Source of the DNA: Saccharum officinarum
Lineage: Eukaryota > Streptophyta > Magnoliopsida > Poales > Poaceae
Length of the DNA stretch: 64,000 nt
Assembly (NCBI GenBank): GCA_020631735.1
Contig: CM036231.1
Location: forward strand, 8,459,831-8,523,830
Direction of reading: 5' to 3'
Part shown: positions 22,491 through 34,577 of the stretch, one piece after another
Layout: the number at the start of each line of letters is the position of its first letter
Numbering within the stretch: position 1 is the stretch's first letter
Position numbers and translations under genes: made by a program
The notes under the pieces: generated by a model
The model's input: the letters and a program-made list of their open reading frames with translations, nothing else
What the model was told of the DNA's origin: nothing
The model's database searches: none

Positions 22491-25461
22491 TGGTCTCTTA
22501 TGAAGTGATGCCTTATGTCAATGTGCTTCGTTCTTAAATGTTGAACCAGATTTTGAGTCATCTTGATAGCACTTTCATTGTCACAAAACAATGGCACATT
22601 CTTGAATTTGATTCCAAAGTCATTCAAGGTGGCCTTCATCCAAAGCAATTGTGCACAACAACTATCGGCACTAATGTATTCGGCCTCGGTGGTAGATAGT
22701 GTAACACTATTTTGATTCTTTGATGACCACGAAACAAGTGACCTTCCAAGCAATTGACAAGTGTCACTTGTGCTCATTCTATCAATCTTGCAACCACCAT
22801 AGTCGGAATCCGAATATCCAATCAACTCAAAATTAGATCCCTTGGGATACCATAGTCCAACATCATGAGTGCCCTTAAGATATCTCAATATTCTCTTGGT
22901 TGCTTCTAAGTGACTTTCTCTAGGTGAAGCTTGATATCTTGCACACTTTCACACACTAAAGATCACATTCGGCCTAGAAGCGGTGACATAGAGCAAACTT
23001 CCAATCATAGATCGGTATTGCTCTTGATCTACCATGTTACCACTAGCATCAACACCCAATTGATCATTTGTGTCCATTGGTGTACTCATTGGCTTAGCAT
23101 CTTGCAATCCAAACTTCTTGATCATGTCCTTGATGTACTTGCCTTGACTTATAAAAGTGTCATTCTTCATTTGCTTGATTTGAAGTCTAAGGAAGTAACT
23201 AAGCTCTCCAAACTTTTCACAAAAGTCTTGATTTGTTGATCCAAAAATAATATCATCAACATAGATTTGTAACACAAACAAGTCATTTCTAAGCTTCTTG
23301 GTGAAGAGAGTGGTGTCAACCTTTCCCATCTTGAAACATTTAGAGAGAAGAAAGTCCCTCAACCTCTCATACCATACTCTAGGTGCTTGCTTCAAACCAT
23401 ACAATGCCTTCTTTAGCTTGAAAACATGGTCGGGCTTCTTGTCATCTTTAAAACCAGGAGGTTGCTCAACATAAACTTCTTCGTTGATGTAGCCATTGAG
23501 AAATGCACTTTTGACATCCATTTGATAGAGCTTGATGTTGTGTGCACAAGCATATGCTAATAAGATTCTAATTGCCTCCAATCTTGCAACCGGTGTATAT
23601 GTCTCACCAAAGTCAAGACCTTTAACTTGTGTGTAACCTTGTGCTACCAATCTTGCTTTGTTTCTCACAACTACACCATTTTGATCTTGCTCATTTCTAA
23701 AGACCCACTTAATACCAATCACATTGTAGTTCTTCGGCCTTTCAACAAGTTCCCAAACTTGATTTCTAGTGAAGTTGTTTAGCTCTTCATGCATGACATT
23801 TACCCAATCAGAATCCTTCAAGGAATCTTCTATTTTCTTAGGTTCTTCAAGTGACACAAATGAGTAGTGCTCACAAAAGGATGCTAATCTTGATCTAGTT
23901 TGAACACCACTTTGAATTTCATCAATAATTTAGTCCAATGGATGATATCTTGCAATGCTAGTAGGTTGGAGTATTGGGAGGTTGTTGCTTCCACTAGCTT
24001 GACCTTGATCTTGCACTTCATCATGAGAACCACTAGAGCTTGCTTGATTTGTATCAATTTGTACACTTTGGTTGATCATATGAATATCATCATCATCATC
24101 AACTTGCCTTGGCCTAACATCACCAATGTCCATGTTTCTCATTGCATTTGCCAATTTGTCTCCTCTCACATCATCAAGGTTTTAAGCTTCATTTTGAGAT
24201 CCTTGTGTTTCATCAAACTTAACATCATGAACTTCTTCCAAGGTGCCATTAGTGAGATTCCACACTCTATATGCCTTGCTTGTGGTAGAATAACCAAGTA
24301 AGAACCATTCATCACATTTATTTTCAAACTTGCTCAATCTAGTGCCTTTCTTGAGAATATAGCATTTGTAACCAAACACTCTAAAGTATGCAATATTAGG
24401 CTTTCTTCCATTTAATAGCTCATATGGTGTCTTTCTAAGCTTCCCATGGCAATAGAGACGGTTGCTACAATAGCAAGCCGTGTTGATGGCTTCACTCCAA
24501 AATGAACGACTCACGTTGTATTCACTAAGTATTGATCTAGCCATATCAATCAAGGTTCTATTTTTTTAACTACACCATTGGATTGAGGAGTGTATGTAGG
24601 TGAGAATTGATGTCCAATACCAAGATCATCACACAAATGTTCAATTCTTGTGTTCTTAAACTCACTACCATTGTCACTTCTAATCTTCTTGATGGTAGTC
24701 TCAAACTCATTTTTCACCCTTTTTACAAAAGATTTGAATAGATCATGTACATCACTCTTGTTATAGAGAAAGAACACCCAAGTGTATCTAGTGTAGTTAT
24801 TAACAATCACAAAACTATACTTATTGCCACCAATGCTAGTGTATGTTGTTGGCTCAAACAAGTCCATGTGCAATAGCTCAAATGCCTTTGATGTGCTCAT
24901 TTCACTCTTACTAGGATGTGCATTTCCAACTTGTTTGCCGGCTTGACAAGCACTACAAGGTTTAGCCTTCTCAAAGGTGATATCCTTCAAGCTTCTAACT
25001 AAGTCATGCCTTAAAAGTTTATTCAATTGTTTCATTCCAACATGACCAAACCTTCTATACCACAACCAACCCATACTAGATTTGCTAAGCAAGCATGAAG
25101 TCAATTGTGTCTCACTATCATTGAAGTCAACCAAGTATAAACTACCATGTCTAAATCCTTTGAATATCAAATTTGATCCATCAACACTAATGACTTCAAC
25201 TTCATCACTACCAAATATGCACTTGAAGCCAAGGTCACAAAGTTGTGCCACCGACAAAAGATTGAAATCCAAGCTCTCAACTAGCAATACATTAGATATA
25301 CTCATGTCATTTGAGATAGCAATTTTACCAAGCCCCTTGACCTTGCCTTTCTTGTTGTTGTCGAAAGTGATAGCATCAAAACCACCATTTTGACTTGTAT
25401 CAATTAATTTGAACATACAAGAATCCCCGGTCATATGTTGAGTGCACCCACTATCAAGCAC
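22490..25461 (-). pseudogene. Copia pol (protease, integrase, RT, RNase H), broken
   Basis: The protease has DSGCTQHMTG (from 25,455). The pre-integrase zinc region has CSACQAGK. The integrase core includes HMDLFEP, with E where G is usual, and IRSDNGSEF. The frame shifts near 24,550 at an A/T run just after the QSNG segment, then continues at 24,553-24,182. RT (23,857-22,949) has the [10 protein letters not shown] motif, YVDD at about 23,255 and [10 protein letters not shown]. RNase H (22,888 down) has GYSDSDY and KHIDIRHH, then stops matching after IRDH at about 22,490. It could not make an active polyprotein. Confidence 0.93.
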
Positions 25462-25504
25462 ATAATGCCTTCCTCCGGCTTTGTAATTGACCTACAAGAC
25501 AAGA

Positions 25505-27592
25505 TCAATTCTTTTTAGGTACCCAAACTTGTTTGGGTCCTCCAAGGTTAGTGACTAAGCTCTTTGGTACCCAAATGACTTTCTTCTTTGAGCCCATCCA
25601 TGGTGTACCAGTGAACTTAGCATGAACATCATTAGTACCCTTGGTAAGCATATAGAAAGAATCAAACTTAATCGAGGATATATTAGCATTGGATTTCTTG
25701 TTCATGCAATGTTGCTCTATGTGACCAACTTGCTTGTAACTTTTGCAATAGCTACCATTGTTCTTCACAAAACGAGTCTTGTGAGGAGCAAAAGCAGCCT
25801 TGCCTTTCTTGGGGTTATAGCCCAATCCCTCTTTGTAGAGAGAAGTTCTTTGGCTACCCAAGCACATAAGCAAGCGGTCCTCACCACCATAAGCCTTAGC
25901 TAATGTGTGATTGAGCTCTTTTACCTCCTTCTTGAGATTTTCATTCTCAACTATTAGTGTGGAGTCACAAGTGAAACCGTCACTACTAGATGAGGATGAT
26001 GTATATGAGCTACATAAAGGGTTAGTGGGAGCAACAACAATAGGCTTATGACAAGATTCATCAATTATATCACAGGATATGCCTATGTTGTAAGTTTTAG
26101 TTTTCTCAATATTTGTTAGCATGTTTTCATATTTTTCAACTAGAGAGGAGTGAGATTCTTCAAGCTTAGAGTGAGACTTTTAAAGCTTCTTATGGTCTAC
26201 TTTTAGACTCTCATAAGATGTCCTAATCTCATCAAGTTCTTGCATGAGGTTTTTCTTATCCTTAAGCAAGCTCTTGCACTTCTTTCTAGATTCTTTAAAA
26301 TATTAAGTGCAATCTTCTAGCATAGTGATTAGTTCATCTTTAGTTAGATCATCATCATCACTATCACTATCACTAGCACTATTATGATCACTCTCATCGT
26401 CGGATGATACCTTAGCGGCCTTAGCCATGAAGCACGATAGAGTGTCGAAGAGGGAGACCTTCTCTTGGATGGCAATGCTAGCATGTTCCTTCTTCTTGCT
26501 CTTGTTGTCATCTTCATCATCACTTGAGGAATCATCACTATCCCATGTAGCAACATGAGAATCATTCTTCTTTTTATGAGAGCTCTCCTTCTTTTCTTGC
26601 CTCTTCTTTTGCTTCTTCCTCTCCTTCTTGATAGCATCTTCATCATCACTATCATAAGGACACTTGGCAATGAGATGGTCTTTGCTATGGCATCTAAAGC
26701 ATCTCATGGTATGCTCATTCTTCTTAGATGAGTTCTTCTTCCTCCTTGCACGATAGCCCTTCTTCATGAATTTGCCAAATTGCTTGACAAAGAGAGCCAT
26801 CTTCTCATCAATGTCATCACTATCACAAGAGCTTGAGTCTTCATCACTTGATGATTCAATCTTGGACTTGCCATTGGATGTGGTGGCTTTGAATTCCACA
26901 CTCTTCTTCTTCTCATCAACCTTCTTCTCACTTTCCTTCTTCTTCTTTTTGACCAACTCCTCTTTCTCATCATCTTCTCTATATGAATAATCGGTCATCA
27001 CTTCTTGGAATACTTGTTGAGGAGTTGAATCTTTCAATATTGTCCTCACAAGTACGGTGATCAACATGTCAAACCTCTTGGGTAAGCTTCTCAAGACCTT
27101 CATGAAGAATTGATTGTCCTTGACCTCCTCACCAAGTGCCTTGAGTTCATTCACAATGACTTACAATCTATGAAACATCTCTGACACACTCTCATCTTCT
27201 TGCATCTTGAAGCTAGAGAACTTTTCTTATAAAATGTATGCTTTGGCGGTCTTGGTGCCTTCGGTGCCCTCATAAGTCTCTTCTAGCTTTGCCCAAGCAT
27301 CATGAGCAATTTCAATATTCTTCACTTGCTCAAATATCTTGTCATCTAGTGCCTCATGAAGAGCACTAATGGCAATGTCGTTGTATTGGAGCTTCTTCTC
27401 TTTCACCGGTGTAGGTGCTTCCAAATTAGCAACCTCAAATTTTGTTTCGGTGACCTTCCACACTTCTCTATTGATTGACTTAAGGTATGCGGTCATCTTA
27501 ACCTTCCAATATGCATAATTTGTGATATCAAAGTGAGGTGCCTTCTTGGTGTTGTTGATATGCAAGCTTAATTGAGCCATTTTTTTCACCAT
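25505..27592 (-). pseudogene. SIRE-like gag, broken
   Basis: Gag starts at ATG 27,592 with a YWKVKM segment. It is interrupted by stops near 27,227 and 27,163, is open again 27,154-26,303, breaks between 26,302 and 26,123, and ends 26,122-25,505. The first zinc knuckle is intact (CFRCHSKDHLIAKC). The second has Tyr in place of the second Cys (CKSYKQVGHIEQHC) and would not bind zinc normally. Lys/Ser/Asp-rich coiled-coil stretches lie between them. Confidence 0.9.
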
Positions 27593-27624
27593 AGGTTGTT
27601 AAGCCTTAAATAAATGGTGCCTCG

Positions 27625-27636
27625 GCTCCGATACCA
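27625..27636 (-). other. Primer binding site (tRNA-Met type)
   Basis: TGGTATCGGAGC on the minus strand lies two bases from the end of the 5' LTR. It is identical to the site at 17,399-17,410. Confidence 0.8.
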
Positions 27637-28435
27637 CTTGTAAGGTCCAAAATAGGCTAGGGGGTGAATAGCCTAATTAAAACTTCTACAAGAATTACTT
27701 AACCACACGTGTTAGTACAAAAGGTGGCGAAGCAAAATGCACTAGCTCTAACTAATTAAGCAAGCCACCTACATAAGTCTAGTACAAGGCTATCCACTAA
27801 ACACAATAACAACAAGCTAGATACAAGAAGTAATACGAGAGAAGAGCTTCGATTGATTATACCGCCATGTAAACATGAGAAGTACCAATAAATCAATCAC
27901 ACAAGAGAAATCCTCGGGAAGAGAACGACACAAGAATTTATCCCGAGGTTCACTTGCTTCCCGGCAAGCTACTCTCCGTTGTGGTGATACACCCACTTGT
28001 CGGTTCGCGAGCTAATCGACTATCAAGAGTCACGCCCTCGGCGGGCGCCGCACAACTGCACACAAGATGGGGATCCTCCAAGCCACAAGCTCCACTAGAG
28101 TATCCAATTCGTGAACTCCCGCGGGGAAGGATCAAGAACCCCTTACAACACTTGGTGAGGGCTCCAACAATCTCCAATTGCGAGCTTAATCACCTCCGCT
28201 GCTCCAAGCGGTCTATCGCGTCGGGAAACACGGAAGAGTAACAAGAAATCCGCAGCAACTCGACGATCAAGTGCCTCTAGAATGCAACTCTCAAGTAATG
28301 CACTTGAATCTCACTCAATCTCACTCAAGATGTGCAACCAAGCAAAAAGATAAGTGGAGGGGTTGTTCTCTAGCTCAAAGGATGTCTCAAGATCTCAAAA
28401 TATGCAAGAGTTGCCCCCAAAACCCGGCCAACTTC

Positions 28436-28443
28436 TATTTATA
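28436..28443 (-). promoter_or_regulatory. LTR TATA box
   Basis: TATAAATA on the minus strand lies about 52 bp downstream of the palindrome array, the third LTR with this spacing. Confidence 0.6.
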
Positions 28444-28492
28444 TCAAAGGGGTACGCAGCTAGCCGTCACTGGACGACGCAGTGAAAAACAT

Positions 28493-28900
28493 GATGACCG
28501 GACGCGTCCGGTCACTACAGGACAAGCCATTGTCGTGACCGGACGCACTTCACCATTTGACCGGACGCGCTGCACCCGGCATCCGGTCGGAGTCTAGAGA
28601 GCTACCACCGTGACCGGACGCGTCCGATCGCATGTGACCGGACACGCCGCGCATCCGATCAGCTCTTCACCATGCTCTGCCTCTCTAGGGGCCCAACCGG
28701 ACGCTCCAGTTCCGTGAGGGACCGGACGCGCCGGTTGCGCGCCTTTCCTCTGCACCCAGGTGAACAGACCGGACGCGCTGGTCTGGCTAGACCAGCGTTC
28801 GATCATAAACCCTAGGCGCGCTGCGCCTCAGCCCTCGACTTGAGCTGACCGGACGCGCAGGTCCACCCTGGACCGCGTCCGGTCCAGCGTCTGGTTACTG
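28493..28900. repeat. ACCGGACGCGTCCGGT palindrome array
   Basis: About eight units occur, including one perfect GACCGGACGCGTCCGGTC near 28,497 and several composite sites with GACCGGACGCGC. They lie in the presumed U3 upstream of the LTR TATA box. Confidence 0.8.
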
Positions 28901-29556
28901 TTTTTCAGTGAGAAACACACCGGACTTACGCCTCCGTTTCTCCGCCTCCGGCGCAGTAGAAAATAGACGTTTCACTTCTAAAAAACGCAGAATCCCACCT
29001 CGCAAGCTCGGCGGTAGAGAGAGAGAAACCCAAACCCCTCTCTACCGCTCAAACTCCACCGCCTTCGCAAATGTGCTAACACCACCAAGTGTACACCACC
29101 ATGTGCATGTGTGTTAGCATTTCACAAACATTTTTCAAGGCGTTATGTTAGCTCTCTACTAGATCCTAATGCATATGCTCAAGACATTGATCTAGTGGCA
29201 CTTGATTCTCGAGTTAACCGTGATTGCCCCTCTTGATAGTTGGCTATGTATCCTAAACCCGGTCAATCACTTCTCTACTCATCTTAGACCGGCAAAAGGA
29301 AAACCTTATGGTTATACCTTTGCCTTGTGCTCTTAGATCCTTCTCCTCCACTTGATCATCATGTCCTTCATTTTATGTGCATTCCTTCATGATCTTGCTC
29401 ATCATTTCATGCACCAAATCATGTGGTCTTGAAGCCATCTCTCTATGCCATTTGCTCCTTCATCACGTGTGTCGCTTATGCCTAATTCAAACCACTTGAC
29501 ACAATGACATTAGCAACTTGGTGTCATTAATTACCAAAACCAAACTTGGGCTTTCA

Positions 29557-29890
29557 GCAGCGCTCCTCCCCTTCCCTCCTTTGCTTGTAGATCCGGTGGA
29601 CGGAGGCCGGATCCGATGGTGAGCGACCGGATCCAGCGTCGGGCGGCCAGATCCCGGTGGTCTGGCGAGGATGCTGGCACCGACGAGTAGCGGCGGCGGC
29701 AGCCCATGGATGGGCTCGGCGGGCTTATTTATGGGTTTTTCTTTTTTTATTCGATTTATCGAGACAGGTATCCAACCGCCTTGGAAAGTACCCCATTTAC
29801 CGTGACCTTTGTGCCGAGGCGGTTGCGATGCCCGCCTCGGTTAATCGTTTTTGCCTGCCTCGAAGAAGTTTTCTATAGTAATGCCAATTT
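29557..29890. mobile_element. CACTA-like transposon remnant (tentative)
   Basis: GC-rich sequence is followed by subterminal-repeat-like motifs (GAGGCGGTTG, GCCCGCCTCGGTTAAT). It ends TTTTCTATAGTAATG near 29,884, which resembles a mutated CACTA terminus (TTTCTAGTAGTG). No partner terminus or transposase is visible. Confidence 0.35.
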
Positions 29891-29929
29891 TGTAGCCACC
29901 ACGTAGCATTAGATAGTCACATTTCATGG

Positions 29930-30040
29930 GATCTTTAGACCCTATTTGGAACGCATGAATTTCACAGGAATCACATAGGAATTTCACAGGAATCAGTTCA
30001 ATTTCATAGGAAAAATACAGGAATAGGAAAAATTTCCCGT
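29930..30040. repeat. MITE-like fragment with CACAGGAAT repeats
   Basis: The motif TTTCACAGGAAT is repeated, beginning with a TTTGGAACGC-type start often seen at MITE ends. The right terminus is lost at the start of the LINE. Confidence 0.3.
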
Positions 30041-30044
30041 GTTC

Positions 30045-33004
30045 CACCCTCAGCCTGGACCTCTGTTTCGGCTGGTTATTGCCCCTTCATAACCTTGGAC
30101 AAGAAATTTAAGGCTGCCACCAGAGGACTACAGAGCTAGAGCGACAAAGTGGTCTGTCAGGTAAACTTCCATCTCGCATTGGCTAGGGAAATTCTCCACC
30201 AGTTTGAAATTGCCCAAGACAACCGTCAGTTATCCCCGGGAGAATTATGGCTTAAAAACAACCTGAAAAAGCACAGCTTAGCTCTAGCTTCCCTCCAGCG
30301 AACAATTGCTCGGTTGCGTTCAAGGATCAGTTGGCTCCATGACGGTGATGCAAATACGAAGCTCTTCCACCTTCGTGCTCGTCACCGGAAAAGGAATAAT
30401 TTTATTGGAAAAATTGTTGTGGGTGATCAGATTTGCACTAGCCATGAGGATAAGGCGGCAGCTATTGATGACTTCTATGAAAATCTGTTGGGTAAGTGTA
30501 CTGGCAGGGAGTACACTATCAATTTAACTGAGTTGGGAATCAATACATATGACCTAGCTGATCTCGACCTCCCTTTTAGTGAAGAAGAAGTGTGGAATAC
30601 AATTAAAAATTTACCCTCAGATAAAGCTCCCGGGCCAGACGGCTTCACGGGACATTTTTATAAGGCTTGTTGGCCCATCATAAAGGATGAAATTATGGCG
30701 GCAGTTTTAGCAGTTTGGAACAAGAAGTTTGTGAATTTTGATGTTCTCAACTCGGCATATATCACTCTTCTCCCTAAAAAGGATGGTGCTGATCAGCCTA
30801 AAGATTTCTGACCCATAAGTCTGGTTCATAGCTTCGCCAAGTTAATCACAAAAATGCTAGCAAACCGTCTCGCTGTTCGGCTATAGCAAATGGTCTCTCC
30901 TATTCAGAGCGCCTTCATTAAAGGACGATTCATACAAGATAATTTCATGATGGTTCAGCAGATGGCAATGCTCCTTCATCAACAAAAGCAACCTCGGATT
31001 CTTCTCAAATTAGATATATCAAAGGCCTTTAATTCCGTGTCTCGACCTTTTCTGTTGGAGGTACTGCAACAGCTTGGTTTTAGGCAATTATGGAGAGATA
31101 TCATCAGTGGACTGCTCTCCTCGTCCTCAACCCAAGTTCTTGTAAATGGGGTGCCCGGTGATCATATCCACCACCAGCGAGGTTTACGGCAAGGTGATCT
31201 CCTTTCCCCATGCTCTTCATCTTGGTGATGGATGTGTTGGGGCACATGATTACTAAAGCCGCCAATGAAGGCTTGTTGCTGCCCTTGTCAACAAGAGCCT
31301 TGTAGCACCGTATTTCTATTTATGCTGATGATGTGGCTCTCTTTCTCCGTCCGGAGGCCGGGGATATCTCTACAATATGGATATCCTTAATCTTTTTCGA
31401 AGAGGGTTCTGGGCTCAAGACAAATATGCAGAAAAGTAATGTGCTGCCAATCAGGTGTGGTGAGTTGGAGCTTGCTGTCATATAGAACTTGCTGCCTTGC
31501 CCACTCTCTGATTTCCCGTGCAAATACTTGGGTGTGCCCCTCTCTCTTAGAAAACTAACTTAAGAACAAGTGCAGCCCATTATCGACCGCATTGCAGATC
31601 AACTTCCTGGCTGGAAGGTAGACCTAATGACAAGGGCTGGAAGAAGAGTACAAGTACATTCAGTTCTCACTGGAATGCTCATTTACTTGGCTATGGCGTT
31701 TGATTTTCCTCCATGGGCTATCAAAGCAGTGGACAAAATTCGGCGTGGTTTTCTTTGGAGGGGTCGTAAAGATGCAAAAGGTGGACATTGTCTTGTGGCT
31801 TGGGTCAAAGTTTGCGGCCCACCGGAGCTTGGAGGCCTGGGAATTTCAGATCTCAAAACTCTTGGCTGGTCCCTCCGCATGAGATGGGTTTGGTTGCAGA
31901 AAATAGAGTCTCATCTCCTTGGGCTGCTCTCCCATTCCATATGCCTGAGCAAGTGAGAGCCTTCTTCTCAGTGGCAGTAATTTCTAAAATTGGAGATGGT
32001 GCAAATACCCTTTTCTGGACAGATCGGTGGATCCATGGGCAATGCATTGCAGACCTTGCCCCTCGACTTGTCGTGGCTATCCCTAAAAGGAGTGTTAACC
32101 GACGCACTGTCCGGGACACCCTCACTAACTGGGCATGGATTTTGGACATACAAGGAGCTCTCACAGTTGGTGTGATTGTTGACTACCTTTATTTATGGGA
32201 TATATTGCTGAATTTTCGGCTGCAACCGGAAGTTGAGGATAAACACATATGGAGGCTCTCTTCTCATGGACAATATTCAGCTAAATCGGCATATGAAGGT
32301 TTCTTCTTAGGTTCTACTCTTTTTGGCCCGTGGGAAAGGATATGGAAATCATGGGCGCCGCCCAAATGCCGCTTCTTTGTGTGGATGGTCGCACACAACA
32401 ATTGCTGGATGGCTGATTGTTTAGCACGCCGTGGGCTACCTCATTCGGAGTTCTGCCTCCTTTGTGACCAAGAAAAGGAAACCATCGACCACCTCCTTGT
32501 CCATTGTGTGTTCGCAAGAGTCTTTTGGTTCAATCTATTCAGACAAGTCAGTCTTCAGGCCTTGTCCCCTCAGCCTACAGACTTTATCCTTCCATGCTTG
32601 GTGGGAGAAAGTTAGCAACACTGTTGATGGGTTGATGAGGCAAGGAATTAATTCTCTCGTTATGCTCGGAGCTTGGACTATATGAAACCATCGCAATAGG
32701 TGTGTCTTTGATGGAGCAGCCCCAAACCTTGCTGGTGCACTGATCTTAGCAGGCGAGGAGCGCCGTTTGTGGTCTTTGGCAGAGGCTCGAGGGCTATCAT
32801 TCCTGACTGCCCTCCTCCCTGGTAGTTAGTTAAGTATTTAACTCGGTCGTCTTGTGTGTTTTCCCGGGCGCGAATGTAATTTCTTCAACCGGTAGGGTGT
32901 GAGTGCGTGCGTGTGTTTGGTGTTTGTGGAGTTATTTGGGCTCTTGTCCTTTTCTTTTCTTAATATAATAATGCGCAGCTCTCCTGTATTTTCGAGAAAA
33001 AAAA
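30045..33004 (+). mobile_element. L1-type LINE, 5' truncated and decayed
   Basis: The RT domain begins with the SDKAPGPDGFTGHFYK region (about 30,618-30,665). KLDISKAFNSV is at about 31,003 and RGLRQGDLLSP at about 31,180. The catalytic YADD is at 31,321-31,332. C-terminal RVT zinc-binding sequence (CRFFVWM, CLLCDQEKETIDHLL) is at 32,365-32,515. Endonuclease and ORF1 are missing, which is normal for 5' truncation. Stops (for example near 30,811, 30,885 and 31,560) and frame changes show decay. The 3' end is ...GCAGCTCTCCTG...TTCGAG followed by A8 (about 32,975-33,004). The same tail ends the LINE fragment in the DnaJ intron, so both are one family. Confidence 0.9.
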
Positions 33005-33052
33005 CAGACCCAGACTATTTTCCCAACCTCTGATCTAATTTCTAGAGACACA

Positions 33053-33250
33053 TGCTCCCTCCGTCCTAATTAACTGTCGCAGTTGATTTCCGTATCGAAA
33101 ATTTGACTCAATTTATAGAAAATACGTGTATTGTTTTTATCTCAAAATAAATTTATTAAAAAACTAGATTCAAATATGTATCTAATGATATTAATTATAT
33201 ACCATAAATATTAATATTTTTATATATATTTAGTCAAAGTTGTTTCTCGG
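33053..33250. repeat. Stowaway-like MITE, one end only
   Basis: It begins CTCCCTCCGTCC, the signature Stowaway terminus, and is AT-rich. The complementary right terminus is not present, so it is a partial copy. Confidence 0.55.
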
Positions 33251-33556
33251 GAAGCAAACGTCCTGTTCGCTTGACCGAAAGTACTGTTCACTAATTTATT
33301 ACGAGAGAAAAATACTATTCGTTGACTGAAAAAGTACGACTAGTAATATTACTCTACTAGTCATGGATCCAGCACTTCACCTGACACCGGACAAAGAATA
33401 CTGCATACACTGATACACCTCGTCCAAGTACCACAAGGTGCAGTCGAATTCTCACCAGTAGCATCCAGCTTTCGCCATGGCCTCTCCAACCGTCATCAGC
33501 AGCCAAGATCAATGCAGTTCTAGAGAAATTTAAGGTGTTCAATCTCTGTCAACTAA

Positions 33557-33800
33557 GGGGTTGTTTAGCTGGTGAAAAAGTTTGGGTTCGGCTACTGTAG
33601 CACTTTTCGTTTTATTTGGCAATTTATGTCCAATCATGGACTAATTAGGCTCAAAAGATTTGTCTCGTGATTTACAACTAAACTGTGTAATTAGTTTTTT
33701 CTTTCGTCTACATTTAGTACTCCATGCATGTGCCGCAAGATTTGATGTGACAGATACTGTAGCACTTTTTGGGTTCACTTTTCGTGAACTAAACAGGCTC
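33557..33800. mobile_element. Tourist-like MITE
   Basis: The termini GGGGTTGTTTAG and CTAAACAGGCTC are imperfect inverted repeats flanked by TAA at 33,554-33,556 and 33,801-33,803. A 3-bp TAA duplication and this terminus fit the PIF/Harbinger (Tourist) group. Internal motifs such as CTGTAGCACTTTT occur near both ends. Confidence 0.75.
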
Positions 33801-33887
33801 TAAGCAAATTTCTCAACCAATGTCAGGTGATTGAATGCAGTTCAAAATGCATTGATCTAAATTTGCAGCCAAGATCAATGAGACAAT

Positions 33888-34002
33888 GGCCCTGTTCATC
33901 CGGCTTATAATCCATATTTTTCAGCTTGTTTTTTTAGCTAGAACAGTGTTTTTCTCTCACAACAAATCAGCCAACAATGTTTTTCAGTAGCCGAACGGAG
34001 CC
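33888..34002. mobile_element. Small MITE, possibly hAT-type
   Basis: The termini GGCCCTGTTCATCCGGCTTA and CAGTAGCCGAACGGAGCC are inverted repeats about 115 bp apart. I see no certain target duplication. It lies about 575 bp upstream of the DnaJ start codon. Confidence 0.55.
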
Positions 34003-34577
34003 CATGGCTGATTGCGAGGGACAAGGGCTGCGAGCTAGAAACAGCCAACAGTAGCACAGTATGTTGCCTTCGTTGACGCATGGACGGACTATTACTGTAG
34101 CACGACCCTGCACGAGTGTCTAGCAGCTGGACCAAATTTGCCGCAAAATCCTTTGTCCTTTGGCAAATATTTAGCTGTTTCTGGTGAAAAATGAGTTTCA
34201 AATGCGCAAAGGATAGAAAACTAATAAAACAAGGCCCATCAAGCCATGGAGTTCCCCATCAGCTAGGCCGATGAGGCAGCCCATTTCCCCTAAACCCTCC
34301 CAGTCCCAGAGGCAATTTTCTTCCTTTCTTCTCCTCCAATCCACGATCCCCTCACATCACAAGCCGCCGCTCTTCCCTCGCCGTCGCCGGGGCTTCTCGA
34401 CCCGGCACGCTTCCGGAATGATCTAGTAGCTCTTCCACACCGCTCTGATTCTCCGCAGGTCTTGTTGATCGCCAGATTCGCCAGCCCGGTGACCTCTCAG
34501 CCGAGCGCTCCAGACGGCTGCAGTCCCCGCAGCCCGAGCCGACCTGTCTCCATTGGCCCATTGCGCCGCCGCCCCCT

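Larger units (their letters stand above)
22490..29556 (-). mobile_element. Second SIRE-like copia element, 3' truncated
   Basis: The 5' LTR (27,639-29,556), primer site, gag, protease, integrase, RT and most of RNase H are present in minus order. The end of RNase H, any downstream ORF, the polypurine tract and the 3' LTR are missing. They are replaced by the unrelated LTR at 20,784. The bases after the 5' LTR (GCAGC) do not match the bases before 20,784 (GTATT), so this is a chimera made by deletion and not one insertion. Confidence 0.88.
27639..29556 (-). repeat. 5' LTR of second SIRE-like element
   Basis: It starts TGTAAGGTCC at 27,639 and ends GGGCTTTCA at 29,556 (plus reading), 1,918 bp. 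Its two ends resemble those of the solo LTR 300-19,110, so they are one group. It carries a TATA box (28,436-28,443, minus) and a palindrome array (28,493-28,900). Confidence 0.88.
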
